The notes under the pieces: generated by a model | The model's input: the letters and a program-made list of their open reading frames with translations, nothing else | Databases searched by the model: none | What the model was told of the DNA's origin: nothing | Program-made: the position numbers and the translations under genes | Part shown: positions 6,550-12,431 of the stretch, piece by piece | How the letters are laid out: each line of letters starts with the position of its first letter | Numbering within the stretch: position 1 is the stretch's first letter | From: DAOMFM01 sp035429825 | Lineage (GTDB): Bacteria; Acidobacteriota; Blastocatellia; UBA7656; JADIYM01 | Assembly (NCBI GenBank): GCA_044224215.1 | Contig: JBGAKX010000131.1 | Coordinates: forward strand, 1-12,431 | Direction of reading: 5' to 3' | DNA: 12,431 nt

Positions 6550-7698
6550 TCAGCCGAGCCGCGGCAACACGAAGTACACGACGCCGACGGCGGCCGCGAT
6601 CAGAAGCAGGACGACCAGCAACCAGATCCACATCGAGCTCGACTTCTCCACGGCAGGCGCGGCCGCGGCTGGCGCGGCCGCGACGGGCGCCGGTGCGTCA
6701 GGGAGCGCCGCAGGCATCGTCAGGATCTGGGTGATGTGCCCCGGCTCGATCCCGGGTGGCGGCGCCGGCGTCGGGCTTGCGGCAGTCGCAGGCACGACCG
6801 CCGCCTGCTGTTGCCCCTTGGCGGCGCGTGCCAGGTCGAACTCCTGTACCGAGTCGAGCGTCTGCGTAATACCGCGCCGTTCCGTTTGCTCGGGAATGCC
6901 TTCGCCGGACACTTCGCCGATGACGACCGTGATGTTGTCCTCGCCACCTCGCTGCTTGGCAAGCGTGATCAGCCGATCGCACACGACGTCGAACGCCTGG
7001 CCCTGAAGTACGATGTCCCGGATCTCGTCGTCGGCGACCTTGCCGGACAGCCCGTCCGAGCACAGCACGAAGACGTCGCCACGGCAGAGCTGGAGCTTTC
7101 CGATGGCGACCGTAACCTCGGGGTTCTGTCCCATCGCCTGGAGTATGACGTTTCGATACGGCGACTTTTCGGCCTGGTCGCGCGTCAGCATCCCCTGTTC
7201 GATGAGCAACTGGACAAAGCTCTGGTCGCGCGTGACCTGGCGCAGACGCCCGTTTCGCACGAGGTACGCGCGCGAGTCGCCGACCTCGGCGATGTGCGCC
7301 ATCGGGCCTCTGATCAGCACGGCAGTCAGCGTCGCGCCCATTCCCTGGCGCTCGGTGGATTGCGCGGCATCGTGAACGTTGCGATTTGCCTGCTCGACCG
7401 CCGACTTCATCAGATGGTGCGTGCCAACGCCGGCGTGATCCTCAGCCAGCCACTGTTGCAGCGACGAGACCGTGATTGCGCTCGCGATCTCGCCCGCCGC
7501 CGCGCCGCCCATGCCGTCCGACACGGCGAGCAGGACGCCCCGGTCCGATACGCGAACGTCGGCGACCGACACGGCGTCCATCGCCTGATCCGTCGCGAGG
7601 TCCGCGATCAGGAACGCGTCCTCATTGTTCGTGCGCACCATCCCAACGTCGGACTTGCCGAACACGCGCAGCAGAACACCGGCGCTCTGCTCATCCAT
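6550..7698 (-). CDS. PP2C-family Ser/Thr protein phosphatase, tail-anchored
   Basis: Metal-dependent phosphatase of 382 residues that removes phosphate from Ser/Thr, normally opposing Hanks-type kinases. The catalytic domain, residues about 10-262, has the PP2C motifs in order: RTNNEDAF (21-29), SDGMGG (60-65), GMGATLTAVL (119-128), AEVGDSRAYLVRNG (137-150), LCSDGLSG (212-219) and GGEDNITVV (251-259). Asp27, Asp61, Asp215 and Asp254 are the expected metal ligands. A Pro/Ala-rich linker (about 300-352) leads to one C-terminal membrane span (356-377) with only five residues after it, so the enzyme should be tail-anchored and face the cytoplasm. The linker region contains ITQ twice (277-279 and 322-324). 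I chose ATG 7698 because GGAGGA lies 6 nt upstream (7705-7710) and the family starts here; an upstream in-frame start at 7791 has no such site. No kinase or FHA gene is in the window. Gene order and a 133-bp gap suggest its own promoter. Confidence 0.93.
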   Translation of the reverse strand: MDEQSAGVLLRVFGKSDVGMVRTNNEDAFLIADLATDQAMDAVSVADVRVSDRGVLLAVSDGMGGAAAGEIASAITVSSLQQWLAEDHAGVGTHHLMKSAVEQANRNVHDAAQSTERQGMGATLTAVLIRGPMAHIAEVGDSRAYLVRNGRLRQVTRDQSFVQLLIEQGMLTRDQAEKSPYRNVILQAMGQNPEVTVAIGKLQLCRGDVFVLCSDGLSGKVADDEIRDIVLQGQAFDVVCDRLITLAKQRGGEDNITVVIGEVSGEGIPEQTERRGITQTLDSVQEFDLARAAKGQQQAAVVPATAASPTPAPPPGIEPGHITQILTMPAALPDAPAPVAAAPAAAAPAVEKSSSMWIWLLVVLLLIAAAVGVVYFVLPRLG

Positions 7699-7716
7699 CG
7701 AATGTCCTCCAGGAGT

Positions 7717-7744
7717 CGCTCCCGAAAGAAGTTCCGTGGGAGCG
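7717..7744 (-). promoter_or_regulatory. Leader stem-loop just upstream of the PP2C ribosome binding site
   Basis: CGCTCCC and GGGAGCG (7738-7744 and 7717-7723) form a perfect 7-bp GC-rich stem with a 14-nt loop. Inside the loop GAA and TTC can add three more pairs after a 3-nt bulge. The structure ends 6 nt before the GGAGGA Shine-Dalgarno at 7710-7705. It has no U-tract, so it is not a terminator. It could protect the 5' end or modulate translation. No known riboswitch family is recognised. Confidence 0.4.
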
Positions 7745-7763
7745 CCTATGCGAGTCCGTGAAG

Positions 7764-7792
7764 CATATACCAACGCCGTCACGTGATCCACA
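7764..7792 (-). promoter_or_regulatory. Candidate PP2C promoter
   Basis: On the minus strand TATATG (7769-7764) is a fair -10 box. The hexamer 17 bp upstream, TGTGGA (7792-7787), is a poor -35. The perfect palindrome TCACGTGA (7779-7786) lies in the spacer next to the -35 position. A start near 7757 would give a leader of about 58 nt containing the stem-loop at 7717-7744. Support is weak for the promoter and suggestive for an operator. Confidence 0.3.
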
Positions 7793-7831
7793 CTCGCCGC
7801 CGCGCGACGGCGTCACCCACGGGTCCAATCC

Positions 7832-8650
7832 CTATTTCACGTCTTTTGAGCTGCTTGGCTGTTCGAAATACTTGGAGTCGATAGCAACGTTGTACCGAAC
7901 CGTCTCATATGTGATCCGCGCCGTCTGGGCCTGGTCGCGATAGAGATCCACGGTACGGGGCGTCTTGACGCCGTCAAATTCGAGGTACACGTCGTGGTAG
8001 CGGGTCTCGATGAGCGAACCCGCGGCTCCGCTCTCGGCGCCCTCGCGATATCGCGACGCCATCGGAAGCTTTGTTCGCGTATCGAAAAGGATGTCCACCG
8101 CAAAGCCGTCCTCGAATTCGATCGTCACGCCCTCTGTCCAGACGCGCGGTGCGAACTCGACCCTCCCGAGATAGCGAAGCTCCACGCCGGGCTGCCGCCA
8201 GTTCTGCCGCAGCAGGTTGTAGAGATTGGCCCGGATGTAGCGCTGGAACGCCTGAATCTCGGATGGATCCTGCGGCGTGAGCACCTCGCGCCGGCCATCG
8301 TACTTCCAACCCGTGGTGCCTGCATTCGACTGAATGACGCGCCCCTTCTTCTTCCCGAACTCGGTGCGGTTCCGGTCCGGCAGGACGTACGTGTCGATGA
8401 ACGGCAGCGGCACCCCGGGCTGACCCTGCACGAACGCAGTGAACACGCCGGTCGCGACGAAAGAATTCGCGCCGAGAAACTTGGGGCCGCCGAGCGCTGC
8501 GATGCACGACTCGATGAGCTGGGTTGCGCGTGCCGCCTCGTCCGTATCCTCGTCCGCCCGCGCAACACCCACCCTGTCGGCGCCGACGAATGCGAGCACC
8601 AAGACCGTTGCAATCACACTGTGCAGCAGCCAGCCGCGTCGACCCTGCAT
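7832..8650 (-). CDS. Exported LolA-like protein of unknown function
   Basis: A 272-residue protein with a signal peptide (residues 1-32; hydrophobic core SVIATVLVLAFVG, cleavage likely after VARA, no lipobox). The mature part begins with a helix, RATQLIESCIAALGGPKFL, followed by alternating strands: DTYVLPDRNRTEFGKKKG, NAGTTGWKYDGRREVL, ELRYLGRVEF, VTIEFEDGFAVDILFDTRTKLP and DVYLEFDGVKTP. This pattern fits the LolA/LolB-type half-barrel seen in lipoprotein-sorting-related proteins and resembles hypothetical proteins frequent in Acidobacteriota. I do not assign LolA itself, because sequence identity is not evident. It should act in the periplasm, perhaps carrying a hydrophobic ligand. The ATG at 8650 overlaps the TGA of the clp gene as TGATG; a GTG at 8653 is the alternative and is 8 nt from the GGAG at 8662-8665 (11 nt for the ATG). 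Either start implies translational coupling to clp. No catalytic motif is visible. Confidence 0.75.
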   Translation of the reverse strand: MQGRRGWLLHSVIATVLVLAFVGADRVGVARADEDTDEAARATQLIESCIAALGGPKFLGANSFVATGVFTAFVQGQPGVPLPFIDTYVLPDRNRTEFGKKKGRVIQSNAGTTGWKYDGRREVLTPQDPSEIQAFQRYIRANLYNLLRQNWRQPGVELRYLGRVEFAPRVWTEGVTIEFEDGFAVDILFDTRTKLPMASRYREGAESGAAGSLIETRYHDVYLEFDGVKTPRTVDLYRDQAQTARITYETVRYNVAIDSKYFEQPSSSKDVK

Positions 8651-10911
8651 CACGAAACGGGCTCCACGACAATTGCATCGTCACGCACGTCGACGAGAAA
8701 ACTGTCGGCAGTGGCCCACAGGTGCGTAATGGGAACCTTTACCAGCTCGTCGATGGTGCGCTTCAGAAACCGGGCGCCGTAGGCGGGGCTGAATCCCTTT
8801 ACAACGAGCAACTCCTCGGCCGCAGTCGTCACGTTGACCGTCTTGCCCATCGCTTCCATCTGACTCCGCAACCGTCCGAGGTACAGCATCGCGATCTCGA
8901 AGACCTCTTCCTGCGTCAGCGGCGAGAACACGACGATCTCGTCGATGCGGTTTCGAAACTCCGGCGAGAACCGGGATTCCGCGGCCTTCAGCACGTCGCG
9001 TTTCACCTGCTCCATGTCCGACCGCTTGTCGGTGGCAAACCCGAGCGGCTTCAGGTACTTCTTGAAGTTGTCGCTGCCAAGGTTGCTGGTCATGATCACG
9101 ATCGCGTCCGACAGGTACACGCGCTTGCCGCGTCCGTCGGTCAGCCAGCCCTCGTCGAACGCCTGAAGAAACAGGTTGAGCAGGTACGGCGACGCCTTCT
9201 CGATCTCGTCGAGCAGCAGCACGGTGTAGGGATTGTCGCGGAGCCGCTCGGTCAGGATGCCGCCGCGTTCCGAGCCGACGATTCCTCGCGGCATGCCGAT
9301 GAGCTTCTCGACGGCGACCGTGCCGTCCTGATACTCGCTCATGTCGATGCGCACCATCTTGTGCTCGTCACCGAACATGAATTCGGCGACCGCCTTGGCG
9401 AGCTCGGTCTTGCCGACTCCCGTCGGCCCGAGGAATAGCAGGACGCCGTCCGGCTTGTAGTAGTTCTCCTTGAGCGGGCCCTTGTTCAGTCGCAACCGCC
9501 GCGCGACGGCCTTTGTGGCGAGCTCCTGGCCGACGACGCGCTCGGCGATGCGTTGCTCCATCTCGACGAATCGCTCGTTTGTGTCGCGGAATACCATGTC
9601 CCGCGGAATCCGAGATTCCTGCGAGATGACCTCGATGACGTGCTCGCGCCGGACTTCCGGAAGATCCGGGTTGGCGATCTCGACCTTGACCGCGGCGGTG
9701 TCCAGCCACCCGATGACCTTGTCCGGCATGTGCAGGTTGCGGTCGTAACGCGGCGCCATCTCGAGCGCAGTGTTGATGGCCTCTTCCGTGATCTGCACGG
9801 AGTAGTTCTTCTCGAGCCGCGGCCGCACGCCGTCGATGATCAGACGTGTCTCGGCGATCGACGGCTCGTCGACGCGCACAAGCCTGAAGCGGCGCGCCAG
9901 CGCTTCGTCCTCGGCGATGTATTCCTTGTACTCGGTGAGCGTCGTCGCGCCGATGATTCGAATCTCGCCTCGTGCGAGCGCCGCCTTGAACATGTTCGCC
10001 GCGTCCGACGACGCCCCGAGCGCCGAACCAGCGCCGATGATCGTGTGCGCCTCGTCGATGAACAGGATGAGGTTCTCGCGCTCCTTGACCTCGTTGATGA
10101 TCCCCTGGATCCGCTCCTCGAACATGCCGCGCAGCATCGTCCCCGCAACGATTCCCGACATCTGAAGCTGCACGACGTGCGAGTTTCTGAGCCGTTGCGG
10201 GACGCGTTCGGGCTCGAGCTCGATCCGGCGAGCGAGACCCTCGACGACGGCCGTCTTGCCGACGCCCGCCTCGCCGACGAGCATCGGCGAGTTCGCGCGC
10301 TCGCGATGGCACAGGATCTCCATCATCTGCTGGATCTCGTCGTCCCGACCGATGACGGGCGGCAGCTTGTCCTGACGGGCGAGCTTGTTCAGGCTGACGC
10401 CAAAGTGCTTGAGATACGCGGGGAGCTCGTACCGGCGGCGATACCGCTCTTCGCGCTCCTCGCGCGTGCGGACGCGCGTCGAGATCTTCTCGACCACGAT
10501 CTCGGGCTCGGCCCCGAGCTTCTTCAGGATGTCGACCGGCGAGCTCGCGCGGTCCTGGAACAGCGCGTGAAAGAGGTCCGTCGAATCGATCGTCCGCCGG
10601 CCTCGCGTGCGGGCGCGATCGAGCGCGTGCTTGAGCAGCACGCGCAGGCCGTCGCTCATGCGCATCCCGCGTCCGAGGTATTCGCGCGCCGTCAGCTTGC
10701 TCTCGAGCGACGTCGCCACGGCCTGCGGATCGACGTTCAGGCTCTGCATCAACTCGTTGAAGAAGTTGCGTTCAAGGTCGGCGAGCGCAAAGAACACGTG
10801 CTCGGGCGCCACCTGATTGTGGTCGCGGCGGCGCGACTCGTCGTATGCGCGCTTCATCACGCGCTGCCCGCTCTCCGAGAACTTGTCCTGAAACTGCTCG
10901 AAATCGATCAT
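8650..10911 (-). CDS. Clp-family AAA+ unfoldase (ClpA/ClpC type, no M-domain)
   Basis: Cytoplasmic hexameric unfoldase of 753 residues that threads proteins, probably into ClpP. Residues about 3-145 are the double Clp-N domain (FSESGQRVMKRAYDE, APEHVFFALADL). The first AAA+ module has GEAGVGKT at 213-220 and FIDEAH at 284-289. The second has GPTGVGKT at 495-502, LLLDEIEKA at 565-573, sensor 1 TSN at 608-610, the finger RNRID at 653-657 and sensor 2 GAR at 712-714. Residues 412-460 join the modules directly, so the coiled-coil M-domain of ClpB and ClpC is absent, as in ClpA, whose length it shares. LGF at 623-625 sits where ClpA has its IGL ClpP-docking loop; this suggests a protease partner rather than a ClpB disaggregase. 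No clpP or clpS is in the window. ATG 10911 opens the Clp-N domain with a weak GGTGG site. Downstream it is coupled to the LolA-like gene; grpE lies 136 bp upstream. Confidence 0.93.
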   Translation of the reverse strand: MIDFEQFQDKFSESGQRVMKRAYDESRRRDHNQVAPEHVFFALADLERNFFNELMQSLNVDPQAVATSLESKLTAREYLGRGMRMSDGLRVLLKHALDRARTRGRRTIDSTDLFHALFQDRASSPVDILKKLGAEPEIVVEKISTRVRTREEREERYRRRYELPAYLKHFGVSLNKLARQDKLPPVIGRDDEIQQMMEILCHRERANSPMLVGEAGVGKTAVVEGLARRIELEPERVPQRLRNSHVVQLQMSGIVAGTMLRGMFEERIQGIINEVKERENLILFIDEAHTIIGAGSALGASSDAANMFKAALARGEIRIIGATTLTEYKEYIAEDEALARRFRLVRVDEPSIAETRLIIDGVRPRLEKNYSVQITEEAINTALEMAPRYDRNLHMPDKVIGWLDTAAVKVEIANPDLPEVRREHVIEVISQESRIPRDMVFRDTNERFVEMEQRIAERVVGQELATKAVARRLRLNKGPLKENYYKPDGVLLFLGPTGVGKTELAKAVAEFMFGDEHKMVRIDMSEYQDGTVAVEKLIGMPRGIVGSERGGILTERLRDNPYTVLLLDEIEKASPYLLNLFLQAFDEGWLTDGRGKRVYLSDAIVIMTSNLGSDNFKKYLKPLGFATDKRSDMEQVKRDVLKAAESRFSPEFRNRIDEIVVFSPLTQEEVFEIAMLYLGRLRSQMEAMGKTVNVTTAAEELLVVKGFSPAYGARFLKRTIDELVKVPITHLWATADSFLVDVRDDAIVVEPVS

Positions 10912-11047
10912 GGCAATACCACCGCCCTGACGAACTCCTGTGGGACAGATGTCTCAACAGCGAAGGCGCCGCCGGAGCCACGCTCGCGAAGAGACCAGTC
11001 AATGATACCACCCGTGTCGCCCAACCCACGACGACGAGCGACGGTCG
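10912..11047 (-). promoter_or_regulatory. grpE-clp intergenic region with a possible -10 box
   Basis: This 136-bp gap has no gene and no terminator-like hairpin with a T-run, so read-through from grpE into clp is plausible. TATCAT at 11007-11002 (minus strand) matches five of six -10 bases, but nothing like a -35 lies 16-18 bp above it. CIRCE (TTAGCACTC-N9-GAGTGCTAA) was searched for by eye and is absent. A secondary promoter for clp is possible but poorly supported. Confidence 0.25.
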
Positions 11048-11701
11048 TCACTCTCCCGTGGCAGCCGCGTCTGCGGCATCGGGCGTTGCGCGCCCGACGC
11101 GGACGATCGCGGGACGAACAAGTCGCTCGCCGCACCTGAATCCGCGCTGCATCTCCTCGACGACGCGCCCGTCCTGCGCCGGATCGTCGACCACAACCTC
11201 GTCAACCGCCTCGTGGATCTCGGGATCGAACACTTCGCCGACTGATGAAATCGCACTGATCCCGAGCTCGTCGAGCTTGCGAAGGAAGATGTCGCGCGTT
11301 GCGAGAATGCCTTCGTAGAGCGCGCTCTCGTGCGCCGCGGGCGCAGAAAGCGCGCGTTCGAGATTGTCAAACACCTCGAGAACGCCGGCCGCGATCTCGG
11401 AACGTGCCGATGCCAGGCGGCCTTCGAAGTGGCGTTCGAGCCGTGTCCGCGCGGCCTCGATCTCGGCCTTGCTGTGCGCCTCGGCGCGCTCGGCGCGCTG
11501 CTTCAGCTCTTCGACGTAGGACGGCAGATGCCGCTCGTCACCCGCGGCATCGTCGTCGACCTCGTCGTCGCCTCCGCCAAACCCGAGAAATCTCGCAAAT
11601 CGCCGCTTGTCGACGACCTTCACGGATTTCGCAGGAGCCTCGTCGACGCCCTCCGGCGCCGTCGCCTCAACCTCAATTGCCTCGTCGTCCCCGTTACCCA
11701 T
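11048..11701 (-). CDS. grpE: GrpE, nucleotide exchange factor of DnaK
   Basis: Homodimeric cytoplasmic co-chaperone that releases ADP from DnaK. The 217-residue product has an acidic, probably disordered N-terminus (residues 1-60, including DDEVDDDAAGDE). A long charged helix follows (about 62-105), which would be the dimer coiled coil. The C-terminal family blocks are GVLEVFDNLERAL (106-118), a GILATRDIFLRKLDELGI helix (131-148), GEVFDPEIHEAV (155-166), and GFRCGERLVRPAIVRV (187-202), the beta-domain that contacts DnaK. Length and order are typical. The ATG at 11701 is 8 bp downstream of the hsp20 stop, so the two are almost certainly cotranscribed; a GGAG lies 11 nt upstream, which is a long spacing. 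dnaK and dnaJ, the usual neighbours, are absent, and the gene instead sits between hsp20 and a Clp ATPase. The short alanine-rich tail after residue 204 is unremarkable. Confidence 0.95.
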   Translation of the reverse strand: MGNGDDEAIEVEATAPEGVDEAPAKSVKVVDKRRFARFLGFGGGDDEVDDDAAGDERHLPSYVEELKQRAERAEAHSKAEIEAARTRLERHFEGRLASARSEIAAGVLEVFDNLERALSAPAAHESALYEGILATRDIFLRKLDELGISAISSVGEVFDPEIHEAVDEVVVDDPAQDGRVVEEMQRGFRCGERLVRPAIVRVGRATPDAADAAATGE

Positions 11702-11709
11702 CTGTCGTT

Positions 11710-12159
11710 CTACTCCACTGAGATCTGGAACTGGCCGCCGCGCTCTGCCGAGCGCTTTGGCATTCGAATGATAAGCACACCGTCGCGCTGAGTCGCCGAG
11801 ATGCGCTGTTCGTCGACCTGTGGCGGTATGTCAAAGCTCCTCGAGAACGGCCCGTATGCCCGCTCGAGCCAGAGCGGTTGCGCGCCCGCCACCACGTCGG
11901 ACGGCTGCCGATCGCCACCGATCGTCAGCCTGCTGCCGTCGACCCTCAACTCGATCTGATCGCGCACAATCCCCGTGGTCTCGACGAGGAGCACGAACTC
12001 GGACTCGGTTTCGAACGCGTCCGCGACAGGTTCCCATCGGCCCTCGACGAGCTCTTCGGCCTCGGCGGGCGACTGCAACAGGCTCTCTTCGAGCAGAGAG
12101 TTCATCCGTTCCTGCATCAGCTTGAGGTCCTTGAGCGGATCCTCCCAATCGGCGTTCAT
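11710..12159 (-). CDS. Hsp20/alpha-crystallin small heat-shock protein
   Basis: ATP-independent holdase of 149 residues that binds unfolding proteins and keeps them refoldable. The N-terminal arm (1-41) is followed by the alpha-crystallin domain (about 42-135): WEPVADAFETESEFVLLVET, ELRVDGSRLTIGGDR, ERAYGPFSRSFDIPP and the signature ATQRDGVLIIRMPK (122-135), which matches the A-x-x-x-x-G-v-L motif of the family. The tail has I-S-V (146-148), the I-x-I/V motif that links dimers into oligomers. The ATG at 12159 is chosen because AAGGAG lies 6 nt upstream (12166-12171); a further in-frame start at 12204 would add 15 residues without family similarity. It is the first gene of the minus-strand stress cluster: the grpE start follows its stop by 8 bp, and clp follows grpE. 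Confidence 0.94.
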   Translation of the reverse strand: MNADWEDPLKDLKLMQERMNSLLEESLLQSPAEAEELVEGRWEPVADAFETESEFVLLVETTGIVRDQIELRVDGSRLTIGGDRQPSDVVAGAQPLWLERAYGPFSRSFDIPPQVDEQRISATQRDGVLIIRMPKRSAERGGQFQISVE

Positions 12160-12243
12160 TCCGCACTCCTTCAGATCGACTGTTTGCAAGTGAGAGGATA
12201 GCAAAGTGGTAGACTCTGCGACGACCGGAAAAGGGGAGGCTCA
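12160..12243. promoter_or_regulatory. Divergent control region between hsp20 and the membrane-protein gene
   Basis: Two divergent genes share 84 bp here. An inverted repeat, TTTGC (12183-12187) and GCAAA (12201-12205) with a 13-bp spacer, lies in the middle. TAGACT (12210-12215) is a possible plus-strand -10, and TATCCT (12200-12195) a possible minus-strand -10 for hsp20; neither has a convincing -35. Shine-Dalgarno sites flank the region: AAGGAG (12171-12166) for hsp20 and GGGGAGG (12233-12239) for the plus-strand gene. No CIRCE or HspR-type HAIR element is visible. Confidence 0.4.
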
Positions 12244-12431
12244 ATGGGCGGGTATGGTGCGGTTCAAACGCGTTCGAGCAGGGGCGCCGTCATTGGCGCG
12301 GTCATCGGTGTGCTGGCGCTCGTCGGTGTGGCGCTCGGTGTCATCTACTACCAGACTGCCGAGCGAAAGCGTCTCGATGCAATGGATTACGAGACGCTGA
12401 ACATCGAGCTGGACGCGCTGCGCGCGGTCGT
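12244..12431 (+). CDS. Small single-span membrane protein, N-terminal part (runs off the window)
   Basis: An open reading frame starts at ATG 12244 and continues past the window edge; 62 codons are visible. A strong GGGGAGG (12233-12239) ends 4 nt upstream. After a short basic start (MGGYGAVQTRSSR) comes one hydrophobic span, residues about 15-36, with a glycine pattern: Gly14-Gly18-Gly22 and Gly28-Gly32, each four apart. The following segment, YYQTAERKRLDAMDYETLNI, is charged and probably helical. I do not recognise a family. The positive-inside rule would place the N-terminus in the cytoplasm and the rest outside, though the span could also act as an uncleaved signal anchor. Divergent from hsp20, so a link with stress response is possible but unproven. 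The other frames here lack both a Shine-Dalgarno and sensible composition. Confidence 0.65.
   Translation, partial: MGGYGAVQTRSSRGAVIGAVIGVLALVGVALGVIYYQTAERKRLDAMDYETLNIELDALRAV

Noticed and set aside
6541..7761. Plus-strand open frame of about 400 codons opposite the PP2C gene
   Set aside because: Its composition mirrors the antisense strand of PP2C; no Shine-Dalgarno or family motif.
8650..10911. ClpB disaggregase identity for the AAA+ gene
   Set aside because: The coiled-coil M-domain is missing and an LGF loop is present at the ClpP-docking position, which ClpB lacks.
9553..11139. Long plus-strand open frame (528 codons) opposite the clp gene
   Set aside because: Arg/Val/Asp-rich translation with no domain pattern, fully antisense to a clear Clp ATPase. 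High GC makes long antisense frames common.
10912..12243. CIRCE or HspR-type HAIR operator in the stress cluster
   Set aside because: No TTAGCACTC/GAGTGCTAA or CTTGAGT/ACTCAAG pair was found by eye. Two CTTGAG copies near 12121-12135 are direct repeats inside the hsp20 coding region.
1..12431. CRISPR array, tRNA genes, insertion sequences or phage genes
   Set aside because: No regularly spaced direct repeats outside the protein repeats, no cloverleaf-like stretch, no transposase or integrase motifs.

Overview
The window is high-GC bacterial DNA with tightly packed genes. It most resembles Acidobacteriota, plausibly the Vicinamibacteria branch. The argument is one of family resemblance: a roughly 1,060-residue TonB-dependent receptor with an N-terminal carboxypeptidase-regulatory-like domain (a family greatly expanded in that phylum), a secreted beta-helix protein with GDWNGDG repeats, and a LolA-like exported protein of a type I associate with acidobacterial genomes. 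No rRNA or other taxonomic marker is present, so this is an inference. There is no tRNA, rRNA, CRISPR array, transposase, integrase or other sign of a mobile element.

Left part (1-1257): the 3' end of a plus-strand S9-family (prolyl oligopeptidase-like) peptidase converges on and overlaps by 12 bp the minus-strand ttcA gene for tRNA 2-thiocytidine biosynthesis. A 260-bp intergenic region separates ttcA from the plus-strand genes. It holds a good -10 box and Shine-Dalgarno for ttcA, and a candidate promoter for the receptor gene with a perfect 10-bp palindrome in its spacer.

Middle part (1258-6537, plus strand): a TonB-dependent outer-membrane receptor is followed after 96 bp by an exported right-handed beta-helix protein with five C-terminal FG-GAP/VCBS-like repeats. 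Both products go to the envelope or outside, so a joint role in handling an extracellular polymer is plausible but not shown.

Right part (6550-12159, minus strand, transcribed right to left): hsp20, grpE, a ClpA/ClpC-type AAA+ unfoldase without an M-domain, an exported LolA-like protein translationally coupled to it, and a tail-anchored PP2C-type Ser/Thr phosphatase with its own candidate promoter and a leader stem-loop. The first three form a protein quality-control cluster: Hsp20 holds unfolded proteins, GrpE is the nucleotide exchange factor for DnaK (not in the window), and the Clp ATPase feeds substrates to ClpP (also not in the window). At the right edge a divergent plus-strand gene begins, encoding a small single-span membrane protein with a glycine zipper; it runs off the window.

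I do not see a clear, previously undescribed system. The points most worth a second look are the hsp20-grpE-clp cluster with its stop/start-coupled exported partner, the beta-helix plus probable five-bladed repeat domain, and the PP2C leader hairpin.
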